A stretch of 64,000 bases of DNA from Astrothelium macrocarpum. Taxonomy: Eukaryota; Ascomycota; Dothideomycetes; Trypetheliales; Trypetheliaceae. Positions within the stretch are counted from its first letter, which is position 1, and every line of letters begins with the position of its first letter. Made by a program: the position numbers and the translations under genes. The stretch is taken from positions 1 through 64,000 of the forward strand of contig JAGEMR010000065.1 of assembly GCA_021030915.1 (NCBI GenBank), given 5' to 3'. Of the stretch, positions 22,688 to 35,460 are shown in pieces. The notes under the pieces were generated by a model. That model was not told the origin of the DNA, searched no databases, and saw nothing but the letters and a program-made list of their open reading frames with translations.

Positions 22688-23915
22688 ATGGGAACACAGA
22701 CAGAAGCTCTTCCTCCAAACATCAACAAAGGCCATGGAATCCTCATAGTTAGTTGGATAGAGGCTGGTATTGGTCTGGCAATTGTGGTTGCCCGGATGTA
22801 TACTCGGTCGAACATTATTCACAATAGAGGATGGGATGATTGGACAATCGTGTTCGCAGCAGTGAGTGCTTAGACCTCCCTTCTGTGAAGATTTCTGTCT
22901 AATGTCTGGCGGAGATTTTGGCACTTATCACAACGATCTTGGTTACTCTGGAGGTGCACTACGGAGTCGGTCGGCATGCCATCTATCTTGAGCCGCCTAA
23001 TGTGATCAATGCAGTAAAGATCATCTGGCTCACCGTCCCGTTTTCAACAATGAGTGCGTGTTTCGGCAAAATCTCTATCTCTTTGCTCATAATGCGTGCC
23101 ATGAATCGGAATAGAGCCCAGGAAGCATTTCTTTGGTGTTTGATTGTAACGCTTTTCATTGTGAATCTGCTTCTGACAATCATCACATTTGCTCAATGTA
23201 CACCAGTCACGTATCTGTGGGATCATCTCAATCCGCATGTGATGTACAAAGGTACATGCTGGAGCCCAAGTGTTCAACGGAACTATGGATACTTTCAAGG
23301 AGGTAAGGGACTGAGATCACGATTTCTAGGCATCATAAATACTGACATCGGGATTCAGCATTCTCTTCAGCTAGCGATCTTGTGTTAGCCTTATTCCCAA
23401 TCCCTATCATCTGGAAATTACAAATGAAGCCAAAGGTGAAGCTTGGTCTCGCTGCTGTTATGAGCCTTGGCGTCGTCGCTACTGCGGCGTCCGTAATGAA
23501 GACCGTCGAGCTTCATAATCTCGCGACACCGGATTTTACTTGGAATGCCACTGACCTCGTGTATTGGTACATGGCCGAAAATTGGATCATCGTGATTGCC
23601 GCATGTATACCTGCGCTTACGCCGCTGTATTTCGTCTTGTTGGGTAAGCGAAGCCGCCAAAGCTTTTTTCAACATGGTGGCCGTGACAAAGCCGGTGAAC
23701 CAGCACAGCGTGGTTTTCGATTCAGTCCCCGGACTATCGGCTCAAAGTCCAGAAACCGGGGACTTGCGGGCTGTTCCGACGCAAAAAGCACCAAGGATAG
23801 CCTAAGTCAATTTGACGCCTCTACCGGCACTTCTTCGACCATCGGACAGGGCGAAATCCGGGCGGATAGCGCGAAAGGAATCGAGAAGACTACCGACGTC
23901 TTAATCTCCGTGTAA
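22688..23915 (+). CDS. Pth11-like rhodopsin-domain integral membrane protein
   Basis: Three exons (22688-22861, 22915-23302, 23359-23915) join in phase to give 372 residues. Seven hydrophobic helices follow the family pattern: WIEAGIGLAIVVARMYTR, then GWDDWTIVFAA, the VHYGVGRHA motif, FGKISISLLIMRAM, FAQCTPVTYLWD, the FSSASDLVLALFPIPIIW segment, and ENWIIVIAACIPALTPLYF. The C-tail is hydrophilic and Ser-rich (about 80 residues). Members of this family are candidate fungal GPCR-type surface sensors; ligand and partner are unknown. Frame intact. Confidence 0.88.
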
Positions 23916-23994
23916 GAAGTTTGTGAAGCTCCTTGCGGTATCATTAAGGAATTAATCTACGGCCTTATTTCTATATAATCAATTAATATGACGA

Positions 23995-24510
23995 GTGGGT
24001 AGTCCGGTAGGGTGCATTCCCAACGACACTGTGTACGATACTCTCGATGCACAGAATCCCAACGTTACATTTGAGTTGACATGTTCAATCACCTCAGATA
24101 GTGATTTCATGGAAAAAGCACCATATTATAGTGCTTTCGAGCTCAACACGAGTTCCCCACTTGTATCTAGCTCTAATCAATAATTCCCGTTAAAAAGATC
24201 ACAGAGCTCGACACAGTGTGCTTTGAATGGAACATTCTTGTGATATGCTCATAAGTTCATCTAGTACTAATGATCGAATTGCCCTGTGTCGCAATCACGA
24301 GCCAGTTCTAGTATTCCCCAAAAGTTTGTTGCCATTCTTCCCTCCAATAATCCTCAGCAAAGTGCTATCAATTCACCAATACTTGTCGGTACTGTCGGTG
24401 GAGCTGCTGTAACACTTGCCGCGTTAGTTCACATTGTTATCTATTTCAATAAAGGACAGCAGAGACGAAATGTAGCCTCAAAATCAGAGTCCAATAATAT
24501 TTTCTATTAG
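23995..24510 (+). pseudogene. possible relic of a Ser-rich single-pass membrane protein
   Basis: Two frames in a row: 23995-24183 (extracellular-looking, NPNVTFELTC.., ending at a stop) and 24286-24510 (Ser/Pro stretch, then a clean membrane helix GTVGGAAVTLAALVHIVIYF and a basic end NKGQQRRN). The order of ectodomain, helix and short basic tail suggests one former gene, but no intact start or joining intron is visible. Family not recognised. It could be chance frames. Confidence 0.3.
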
Positions 24511-25198
24511 CTGGAGACATACGCCGGTGCAATAATGAGGATAAAACGAGAACTTGGAGCTGCACTTAATGCAAAATTTGGGATGGAGACGGATGACACA
24601 GATTAACCAGAACCGAACGCATAGCGGAATGGTCGAAACGGAGACCGGAAAACGTCCGCCAGAACCTCCTGATCTTTCCCCCGCCCATAGTTAGGCGTTT
24701 GCACCCACGTTACTTGCAGAGATTCCAGTTCGTGAGATACGAGCTGTCTCGTCTGTGAAGTGCTAATCATCCCTCGTCGCTCGGGTTTGTAACAGGGTCC
24801 TCTCTCATGTGTCTAGTAAATACAGTCTCTCAAAATCCACGATACCTTCTATGGAAATCCCTGGTGTTACATGCCAAGCCTGTAGGATAATTCGAGCAAA
24901 CGACGGTCAGTCTGTGAATTTGCTAAGAATGCCTAGAGCTCTCGTATTAGCGTACAAGATAATGATATTGTTGGTGGGTTGTGATGTTCACTATTCCTAA
25001 TACTCCAAAGGCAACAGTGCGCTTCGAAAACTCCAGTACCTTGGAATAATTTGAGGGATATTTGCGGTGTGTCAATCGTACCGTGTGCTAGGTTGATTAC
25101 ATATACAGAAGAATCGAAGTTTTAAATAAGTACATATCAAGGCTCTCGCCGTTGCTGCTTTATGGCTCAGAACTTCCTCAACGTTACCGAGTTTCTCC
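24511..25198. other. intergenic, no gene seen
   Basis: Between the relic above and the xylanase stop. Only short frames. Confidence 0.6.
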
Positions 25199-26649
25199 TT
25201 AGTAGCACTGCGAATAATACGAATTCATAACGTGACAAGTGTATGGACTTGCGCATACGGTAGAGCCAGTGTAGCCAGTACCACCGCATTGGCCCCACTG
25301 CGCCACGGTTATTCCGCTGGGACTGGAGGGGGCAGAGGACGTTGGAGCAGCTGGCACAGTAGATAACGTCGTTGGAGTAGCACCAGAGCCTGTAGTCACT
25401 GCGGCGTTGAGCGCGCTGAGGACGCTCGTGTAAGCAGGCTTGGGAGAGAGGGCGCTGTTGTAGAGATCCGCCGCGCCTTGTCCACTAAAGGTGCTCGGCA
25501 CCCAAGAGTACTTGTCGTCAAAGTCCCAAACCTATTCGATAGAAGTTAAGTGATGCGAGCATTCAATAGCTAAGGTATCAGGAAGCATACCGTAACACCA
25601 ACACAATTCTTGGTTTGAAGGCAAGCCTGAACGGTGCTGACATAGTCTGCAGCCTGCTGTTGATCTTGTGCACTGGTCTCGGGTAAAGTCTGGCGAACAT
25701 CAAGCTCAGTGACAGCAACCTCAATACCGAGGGCGGTGAAAGAGGCCATGTTAGAAGCCTGTGCGGATGCTGAAGGGGTTTCTCCCACGATAAAGTGCGA
25801 TTCAAGACCAACACCATCGATCTTTGCGCCGTAGGCCTTGATCATTTCGACTAGATTTTGAGCGGCTGTTGCTTTGGCTCCCGCATATTCGATGTTGTAG
25901 TCGTTGTAGTAGAGCTTCACGGTAGGGTCAGCAGCAGCGGCGGCCTCGAATGCAAGTGGGATGTATGCTGGCCCAATGACATTGTACAATTCCCATTCAC
26001 GGAATGTACCATCGTCATTCAAGGCCTCATTGACGACATCCCAAGCGTAACATTGTCCCTTATAATGGGTAACTTCACTAGTGATGTGAGCTTGCATTGC
26101 TGCAATTAGAGTGGCGTTGGTCCACGAGTCGGAAGTAACTATTCGGTATCAGCTTTCTAATGGTCAGAAACTCTGACAATATAGATACGTACCCCATGAT
26201 GGTGCTTCTTGATACCAGACAAGATTGTGGCATCGGAGCAATTGCCCATTAGACTCAGCAAGATCACGGATAACGTCACCCTGTGAATAGGTAAAGTCAT
26301 TTTGTGTCGGCTCTGTGTAGACCCACTGATCCTAGTTAGAGCAAGCGATTGACATCAACACAGAAACTGGATTCCGCTGACTTTCATGGTATTGCCTGGG
26401 GTAATTTGGCCGAATTGGTTGGTGTCATTAAGGATTGCCGTATAAGCCGTGTCAGTCAATTCCGAGTTGTCCGTCGCTGAGCCAAAGTACTTCAATCCGG
26501 CTGCTTTTGCCGCAGCATTTAAACCAGTGGCAGCTGCATGGGAGCTACTCGTTCATTAGTCATCGTCGAGGTCTTTGGAGATAAGCAACGTACAAGTTCA
26601 AAAGGGTGAAAATACCCGAGAGCGTTGCGATTTTCCTCGTTTGACTCAT
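25199..26649 (-). CDS. secreted endo-1,4-beta-xylanase, GH10 with C-terminal CBM1
   Basis: Five exons (26649-26594, 26544-26382, 26325-26193, 26138-25591, 25531-25199) join in phase to give 410 residues. The N-terminus is a signal peptide (RKIATLSGIFTLLNFSHAAA). The GH10 barrel shows ITPGNTMKW, LRCHNLVWY, the acid/base Glu155 in WDVVNEAL, the nucleophile Glu262 in VAVTELDVR, and VTVWDFDDKYSWVP. A Ser/Thr/Pro/Ala linker leads to a cellulose-binding CBM1 with its cysteines and aromatics (QWGQCGGTGYTG .. YYSQCY). The enzyme cleaves xylan outside the cell, and CBM1 holds it on plant cell walls. This implies a plant-associated or saprotrophic life. It is intact and single in this window. Confidence 0.95.
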
Positions 26650-27586
26650 TCTGCTGGGATGTTCTATTACAAGATGACTATGAAGGTTGCTTGAATATTG
26701 GCCCTGGGCTACAAGACGGACAATAAGGTGGAAATTGGCTGTTCTTATAGTTCAATTGAAAGAGATTGAGGTGCTTCATTTATCCGTCAAAAGCCAATGT
26801 CAACTGACTGGACACGGAAATGCTTCTATTCGTCCGGACAAAGTGTCTCAATGCCAAGCACACGCCTCGAAGAAGCCTTATGCAACTTGAGACACAGCAA
26901 TTGTGGGAAATGGATAAAAAAAAGTCCATCCCACCGATTCAATCCGGCGTCCTGTTTTCACTAGCAAATACATTCGTGACCGGGATTTGACGCTGGCTTC
27001 CGTCCAGTAGCCTCCGTCTATTGCTGAAATTCATAGTCACAAGGTGTCTTTCCCCACTTCACAGGGTTGCAAACTTGCTGAAGAACGGATAAATGATAAG
27101 AAAGTAAGTTCCGGAAAAGTGTCGACTCGGTACTTTGATATGAAAAGTCCGTGGTCCCTTCATTACCCCCACTAATGCTCAGGGGCTTTAATTTAATTGC
27201 AAAGCCTAATTTGTTAGCGCCTGGGCCCTGCATGATCCTCGATTTTAAGAGACTGAACCGAGGACATTTTGGCTTAAACAAAAGGCAAAAACGCACGCTG
27301 CTTCACATCGGGATTCGCGCAAAACCGAGTCAACTGACAATGACATTTTAGAGTACCACCAGTGATCGCTCTGAGAAATGCTAACAGCGGTGAGATACTG
27401 CATTCGTCAAACATATTGCGGAGACTTTCAATAATGATATCTGGTCCCTACTTCTAAAGGTATGTCTTGATGATGGTTGAACGTTTTTGACAGCTAAAAT
27501 TCGTGTCGATGATATCGATAATGTGTTTTTGGCAAATCGAACATGGGCCGGTCCACCACATGTCTTATTGCCACTCCTAATGGCGC
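26650..27586. other. intergenic, no gene seen
   Basis: Xylanase promoter side and downstream flank of the sucrose-type transporter. No coding feature recognised. Confidence 0.6.
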
Positions 27587-29386
27587 TTATAAACAAGCCG
27601 CCCACAGCGCCGACGGAATGCACATGACGAAGATCCACACAATGTTCTGCTCAAGTCCTAGCAGCGCCAGTCCCTGCATCAGTAGCCAACTCGACACCGA
27701 CGCCACGATCTGTGGTACCGTAATCGCCACATTATGTACCGCCAGCAACCTTGGTGTGTCGTCCTCCTCATCGACGGTATCGTCACCCTCCGCTTTCAGC
27801 AAGGCCCGCGACCGAGCCTGCGCTGACGCCTCCACTGCGATCAGCGCATACGGCACCCAATTTGCGAGCGCGAATAGCATCCCATTGGCACCGAGCAAAA
27901 GCGATATCGCAGTTGCGGCAGGAGGGGGAAACGGCGTAGCGGAGACGCTCCCCGAGAGTAAGCTGGTCGCGAGCAGTGAGGCGGCGAGGACTGCGAGGCA
28001 TGGCTTCCAGACCCAACGCATGAGGACATCGCGCGTGCGAGCGAGCGCGCTGCCGCTGCTGGCCTTGCTGTTCGAGGGGCGTCGCCAGACGAGAGAAACA
28101 ATTACCAGGGTGACCAGGGCAGCGGTGTTGAAGAGCAGCGCCACGCGAGATACGGCATTCCCAGATGTGGACGACGATGTTGAAGATGGCTTGCCCTGAA
28201 TACCTGAGATATCCGGCCTGTTGTCTGGAAGCAGACCAGTTGTGTCCCTTTTTGTATCGTGGATTGGAGGGCACGGATAGATGCGGGTAATTAGTCTGAT
28301 CTCTAGTCAGCACCGCAGAACATTGTCATCAATAAATGTCTGTCTTCTTGTGTCAAGAGGTTCAGAAACTCACGCGCTCGTATAGTTTAGGACCAAGAAC
28401 CATGCGAACCACGATACTAACTGCACCCGACATGTCCGCCGCGTTATGGGTGGCAGATGCCGTGCCGTACTGAGTAGCCTGGAGATGTGAGCGCGTAGTG
28501 TGGGCCGTTTAGCATTGTTATCGTGCTCGGAAGACTGTGAAGCAGGTTTCGTGGTTTTCGTTAATGCCACAACGCCCAATAGCAATGCGAGGACGGATGT
28601 CACAACGACAGTAAGATCCCAAAATGCTGGGCTATAACATAGTCCTACAAGGGCAACGAACACGGACCCCAAGGCTGAGAAGCGGCTGCTCCATAAATTT
28701 GCGGCAGGCTGCTGGTGTGGACCAAAGCGATCAATCAAGGACGCGCGAAGCCCTAGCTGCAGCGGCTGGATCGAGAAGTTGAGAATATAAATGCTGAGAC
28801 CGGCAATTACCTGAGATGTTGTCGCCACAGCAGTGATACTTGCCGGGTCAAGAAGGCCATTGGTTAGTATCACTGCGGTAGGTTTAGCAGCGGCTAGGAG
28901 CAAGAAGGACAGTATTGTGCCGAGGCCGCCAAGCAAGATAAATGGCTTGCGTTTCCCCCAGGAACTCTGGCACGCATCGCTGAGTACCGCAACAATAGGA
29001 GAGCCTACAAGACCCGCCAGTGGACCAGACAGCACATAAAAGGGCATCCGAGTTTGAGTTATCCCGAGTGAGGATAAGTAAGGCTGGCGGACTGATATTA
29101 GCTCCCATGAACTTTATTTTGTCAAAATATTGAGGCTTGGACTTGGTCACATACAACGCCAAAGACCTGCTGAACTGTATAGGCCAATTGCAGACTATGG
29201 CGTAGCTTTGGTCAGCCTGACTCCTATAGCCAATGATGAGGCTGTTACCCACCCAAAAAAGGGGACTGTGAGGACGAAAAAGTCCCATCTGCTTGTCTTT
29301 TCGACCGTCGACATATCCTCCATCGGATTTGATGATGCATTCTTCTCCACCAGTGGGATACTATCCAACTCTGTATCCTGATCCAT
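27587..29386 (-). CDS. sucrose/disaccharide transporter (SUT-like, MFS/GPH type)
   Basis: Four exons (29386-29253, 29194-29167, 29083-28374, 28295-27587) join in phase to give 526 residues. Exon 2 is a 28-nt microexon; with it, the first helix reads VPFFGLQLAYTVQQPYLSSLG, the pattern expected for fungal and plant SUT proteins. Intron 1 has a clear branch site (GGCTGAC). The loop after helix 2 carries SWGKRKPF (SUT motif RRRPF). Helices such as LSGPLAGLVGSPIVAVLSD, FILLGGLGTILSFLLLAAA and LVSWFAWFLVLNYTSA follow. The C-terminal half ends with NMLFALANW-like and ITVPQIVASVSSWLL segments. It probably imports sucrose or a related alpha-glucoside with protons at the plasma membrane. The exact substrate is an inference. 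Confidence 0.82.
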
Positions 29387-29634
29387 CGTGCACCTTGCTC
29401 TTACAACCGCCCTTCGTAAGATTCGAGAACTTCAATAGCTCCTTGGGAAACGCAGCATGTGAGCACTGCTAACCCCCAAGGGGCACAACTTTCAATATGT
29501 GAATATGTGAATTAGAGACAGAAACAAAAAGACAGTGACATCTTTCAGCTAATCGAGCGTCGGACGCTTTGAAAACCAGTGTGCGGCGGACTACAGTTGC
29601 TTTTGCTAACGTGGGGTAGGACTAGGCTCGGTCG

Positions 29635-29782
29635 GCCATAACGGATAGTGGCTCAAAACGGCTCATAATTTCGCCGAAAATGTTCCGCACACACAAATCC
29701 CCACCAAATTTACATGGTGATGAGAATTTATCAAAGCAAATCCGCATTTCTAGCTCTTATTATCTAATTCGGAAAGTATGAA
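29635..29782 (+). repeat. left terminal inverted repeat of the 6-kb element
   Basis: Starts GCCATAACGGATAG and runs through CCACCAAATTTACATGG to CTAATTCGGAAAG. It matches the reverse complement of 35461-35611. Confidence 0.85.
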
Positions 29783-31626
29783 ATTTCTGCGCGTAAAAAT
29801 TTGATGTTTTATTAATTATTCTGTTCAGAACATTTACAGCATCTTATGCCTCGCTTTCTATTACCTTTCGAACACTTTCGTCATGAAATAATCGACTGTT
29901 ACGAAATTGGATCAGCGAATGAAAAGATATTAAAATGGCTACAATAATAGAAAGGATTAAATTCATTATCGATCAATATATTAAAAAGACGGTTCAAACA
30001 ATGGAATCTATTAAAATAGCCAAAAATAGATTCGAAAAAAAAATCAATAATTCATATATTTATGATTTTGATATATTTCAATTTTAATTGATCTGATAAA
30101 AAGATATTTTTTATTTTTCAATAACACGATTTCTATTTAAAATTAAATTATTTTCAAAAATTAAAATATTTCTGAAATATTCATCGAAAAATTATTAATG
30201 AAAATATTGAATAGAAGAATCAACAAATTGAATAAATTATCAGATATAAAATATAATAAAATCATATCAAAAATTACGATCATGGGTTATTATATATATA
30301 TATTCGTTTTTTATTATAAACATCCATTTCACGAAATCGTCTTTGGAATATTCTTCATCAAATCTATTCATACGAATTTCAATATCATAATCAGAAATAT
30401 AATATAAATTAAATTCTTTATATTTTTAATAACCCGAATTATATTTGATTGATTAACGTTCATTATAAATTGAGATAATACGGAATAAAAATATATATTA
30501 TTATTAATTCGTATTTAAAATTCATTATTTGAATATATATTGATATAAATATTTTTATTTAAATTAATATCTATAAATAATATTTTAATATAATAAATGA
30601 ATATAAATTTTAATTTGAAATTATTCAATATAATCGAAATACGAAAATAATGATGATAATTGATATTTATTATCAAATTCAATGAATTTTATTTAATAAA
30701 TATAATCTTCTTTTTATTAATATTATTTAATACAATATTAATAAAATAAATTAATAAATTGAAATTTAATAGAATCAATTTATTAAAATTTTTACGAATA
30801 AATAAAGGATATATTTTAAATAATTTAAAAAAAATAATTTATATTATAATAATTCTATTGAACGAATTATATTATGAATTATTTATTTTTTTATTATTTG
30901 TCAGATTATTCATAATTTTATAAGAATTTGGAATAATCATATAATATAAAAATAATAATAGAATTATATTATTTTTGATAAATTATTCTTTTTATGAATT
31001 CATTTAATTACGAATGATATAAAAAATAATCGAATTGATATTAAATCTGATATAATTAATTTATAATGAAAAATTATAAATGAATATAATAAATTTATTA
31101 TTATTGATAAATAAATAATAATAAACGAAATTAATTCTGAATAGATTTTGATATATATCTTCTTTTAGCCATATATAAATGATATTGTCAATAATTTCAG
31201 AATCAAAATTAATCTAATGATATTATAATTGTTATTTAATTCGAATTTAAATAATTCAATATCAATCAATAATTGCGGTTTTATACGTATATTTATCTCC
31301 TATTATGAAAAATATTTTTAAATTATATAATTATTAATAATTAGAATTCTGAATTATAAAAATTAATTCTTTTATATAAAATAACGAATTATATTCTATC
31401 AGAATATATCATTAAATAATTTTAGAATAATGATAATAAATTATTTATAAATAGAATAAATAAAAGGAATAAAATTTTTGATCCCGAAATTGATTTAAAA
31501 AATTTAAAAAAAATTAATTTTGAAAATTTAAATAAAATAATATAAAATATCAGATTATATTAGATCAATTTTAATATTAAATAAATTTCGTTTTAAAAAA
31601 TATTAAAAAATTTTTTTTTTCATATA

Positions 31627-33481
31627 GAGTCTTGACCCTAGCTTTGCGACAACCCTAGCTTTGCGACGGCGCGTCGCATACTTTTCACTTATAATACGCG
31701 TTTTTTTCATAATGCCAAAGAAATCAGTTCAACAATTCTCAGATCGTGAAGTTCAGATTCAGAAGGCTTTGTTTATATTCAAAAATCAAAAGATTTCATC
31801 TATTCGAACTGCTATTCGTCGATTCAAAATATCGTATGATACATTAGAACGCAGATATTATAAAGGCAATACATAAATTATAAGCCACGAAATGTAGTAG
31901 AATTTGACCAACGCGGAAGAATCAATTCTTATATAATGAATCAAATAATACACAATAACTGGAATTTTTATCATTATTTCAATATTGAAAAATTTTATTT
32001 ATCAGATACGCGTCGTATATACATCATACGCGTCTCGCCGGATAATTGTAGTCATGGAATATTCTTCTATCAATAATAAATGAATTTATCAATTCAAAAA
32101 ATGATATTCAAAGATAATCTCAATATTCATCCGTCAGTTAGAATACTCATGATATGAAGACGTAATTTATGAAAGAATAAGATGTTGATTTGATATAATC
32201 GTTATATAAATTAAAGAATATAAATACCATAATTCAGATATATATAATATGGATGAATCAGAATTTGGTATTGGCGAAAAGCAGATAATCAAAGTATTAA
32301 TTCATTTTGATAATGTCAAAAAAGAGAAGGTTATTCTGGATAAATAGGAATGGATAATTGATATTGAATATATCAGTGTTATTGATGAATCGCTGATTCC
32401 TCTTTTGATATTCAAAAATGAATATATCAATTCACGTTGGATTTCAGAATAAATATCTCATGACTGGTTTCTAATAATTAGTCAGAATGGATAGACATCA
32501 AATAATATTGGATTTCAGTGATTAATAAAGATATTTGATTTATTTATTTGTGAAAAGATTATAAATCGCCGACGATTATTTATTACTGATGGATATGACA
32601 GCCATATGACGGCTGATTTTATTATTTATTATATAGAGAATAAAATTGATCTGATGATAATACCTTTTTATTATTTTCATTTTTTATAATTTTTTGATAT
32701 TGGAGTTTTTGTAATATATAAATTGCGTTATATTTATGCGATATATATGATAAGCCGATTTAGTTCATAACGAATTCTTCGGGATGAATGGATTTATCTA
32801 TTGGCAGAAGTACGTTCAAAAATAGTGACAAAAAAAAATATTCTTAGTGGCTGACGAGGAACAGATTTATTTCCTTTGATGCCTATACGAGTATTGAAAA
32901 GCCTTTCTCACGAGATTACATTAATTGTTTTAAAATCACGTATATCATCTGATCTAAATAATTTGAATCTATTTCTGTTTTATAATTCTCCTTCCGAGAT
33001 TATTGAATTAGTTAGATCAAACGCGAAATTCGCGCAGACATTATACATATATAATGAGGTCGTTTCGCCGGTGAAATAATATACAAAACGGATAATAAAA
33101 ATTAATAAAAATATGGCCATAATTATTATTTTACAATTTCAATAAATTACAGATCAATCTAAATTTTTACAGAAATGAAAAAGAATAAAAATAAGAAAAA
33201 GAATAGAATTAGACGGTGTATTGATTTATAATATTGAAGATGTCTTACGAATAATTCGTGATTCAGAAACGAATATTGCATTACGAAAGAAAAAAAAACA
33301 ACCATAATAAACTGAATCAGATAGAAATTCAGATTGGATGGAAGATTCAGTATTTGAGATTTTGTCTAGTGATTCTGAAGAAGTGCAGCCTTCGCGCAAG
33401 CGTTGTGCACGTATTGCGCAGGTGAAGGTTTGATTTGGTTGTCGCAAAGCTAGGGTTGTCGCAAAGCTAGGGTCAAGACTC
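31627..33481 (+). mobile_element. pogo/Fot1-type DNA transposon, complete ends, dead transposase
   Basis: A 41-bp inverted repeat (31627-31667 and 33441-33481) is perfect and is flanked by TA on both sides (31625-31626 and 33482-33483), the target of Tc1/mariner/pogo elements. Each end contains CCCTAGCTTTGCGAC twice. Total length 1855 bp, typical of Fot1-like elements. It is inserted inside the AT-rich interior of the 6-kb element. Confidence 0.9.
31712..33433 (+). pseudogene. pogo/Fot1-type transposase, RIP-broken
   Basis: Starts MPKKSVQQFSDREVQIQKAL with the psq-type helix-turn-helix and a stop after 54 codons. Further on, NMDESEFGIG (first Asp region, near 32248) and ITDGYDSHMTADF (second Asp, near 32580) identify the DDE domain of pogo transposases. 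The tail has an acidic stretch (SSDSEEVQPSRKRC) and stops at 33431-33433, just before the inverted repeat. Many TAA/TAG/TGA codons interrupt the frame where CAA, CAG or CGA/TGG are expected. It cannot be functional. Confidence 0.85.
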
Positions 33482-35104
33482 TAATTTATATGAAAAAAAA
33501 GAAGCCGATATTTTTAAATCGAAAAATTGGTATAAAAATGACATTTTTTAAAATATATTAATTTTTTTATATGAATTGATATATTATTTATATAAAATAA
33601 ATAAATTTTTTATCAAAATTAATTTATTTTATATTAATATATATATTTATATGCGATTATATATATTTTCATTTATCATATTTTTCAAATTTTCGGTTAA
33701 ATTGGAAGAATTTTAATATTTTCAATTCTTTATTTTATACAATTTATTAATAAAAATAGATTTCGATTTTTATAGAATAATCAATCATTTATAAAAATTT
33801 AAAAAAATTTTATAGAAAATTTTGAAATGAATTTATATTTAAATTTTTTAATATTATAAAACGGTTCTTATTTTAAACGATCAGGAATTCTTATATATAT
33901 TGGAGATTCAGTTTTTGAAGACTGGATCTGATATCGTTATTATAAAACTGAAAATTCTGAGATTATTCTTCTATCATCAAATCGACCTTCTTCATTAATT
34001 CAATTTCTTTTATAATCTATTTCGGTGAATAGTTAATTCGGATGTATTTCCGGAGATTTTGTTATTATTCTTGGAATTGTTACTGTCGATGATATTGCCA
34101 GCGTTCATGACCCATAATGTATTCAGCGAACGAAAGAGGCTGAATTTCAACGTCAATAATTCATTATTTTCATATCAAAAAAGAATCCAAATCAATCATA
34201 TATCGGCGTCAATTTAAATCTGACACAAATAGATTCAGATTTTCAGATATTATAATCTAGATCAGTTTTTTCGTTAATTATTGATATTCATATTATTTCC
34301 ATTTCTATTTTTAATTAAACGAATATTAATATTCCAAATTATAAAATCGTCAAATCAGAATTAAAATATAAATCGATTAAATTATTTTAAATAAAAAATT
34401 AAATGGATTTTTTTAATATTAATTCTTTCAATAATTATAATTCATTTATTAATATTTTATTAAATTATTTTCGAAAAATTAATAATAAAAAAATAATAAA
34501 AATAATTATTTATGAATTTTTTAATAAATTAATTATTATTCATTAATTAATTATTAAATAAATAATCAAAATTTCTATTATTAATTTTATGGAATTTGAT
34601 ATAAACGAATTTCAATATCATAATTTTTATGAATTATTCGAAACGTATTTTCAAAATAAAAAATCAAATATATATATCATATATTTATATACGATTTTTG
34701 ATAATAATAAATAAAAGAAATTCGAAATTCATCAAAAGAATGAAATTCTAAAAAAGATTAAATAAAAGATTCGAAATATAATGAAAAATAATTTATTCAT
34801 TCGGTTATATAAAATAAAAAATAAAAAATTTCGAATATCATCTGATTTCAATCAAAATGATATAAATATAATTTAATTAATTGAATTTTATTCTAATTAG
34901 ATTAATTTTAGACTTTTAAACGATTATTATCATTATCAGATTCATTTTCTGATCTCCGGCGAAAATAATTAAAACAACGATTTCATAAAATAATTAAAAA
35001 TCAAATAATTGAAAATCAAACGATTGAAGATCAAATTAGCCGCGGTTTATTTAAATCGATTTTATCAAATTTACCGTCCCTTAGCGAAATTATAAACCGT
35101 TCCA

Positions 35105-35400
35105 CCAATAAATAACAGAAAACAAATTCAGAAGGAGGAATTACAACAGATTCAGAAGGAGGTTTGGAAATAACAGGTTCAGGAGAAGGTTCAACAACAG
35201 ATTCAGGAGAAGGTTCAATAACAGACTCAGAAGGAGGCTCAATAACAGGTTCAGAAGGAGGCTCAACAACAGCAGGTTCAAGAGGAGGTCGTTCAAAAGC
35301 CTCAGGAGGTCGTTCAGCAGCCTCAGGAGATTCAGCAAAAGGCTCAGGAGGCTCAAGAGGCTCAGCAAGGATAACACGAAGTGGCCGGCTCTCGAAATAG
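35105..35400 (+). repeat. degenerate in-frame minisatellite next to the right inverted repeat
   Basis: Short repeats built on CAG/TCAGAAGGAGG. One frame is fully open (Gly/Ser/Glu-rich, ending ARITRSGRLSK and TAG at 35398-35400). Another frame is Gln/Glu-rich (QIQEKVQ, QVQKEAQ) with four TAA stops, all explainable as CAA. A tail ending TRSGR resembles linker or tail regions of transposon proteins. Which frame was coding is unclear. Confidence 0.5.
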
Positions 35401-35460
35401 CCTGATTTGGATAAACGAGATGGTCAAACACCTCGTTGAGAGTCAAATTTGAACAATTTC

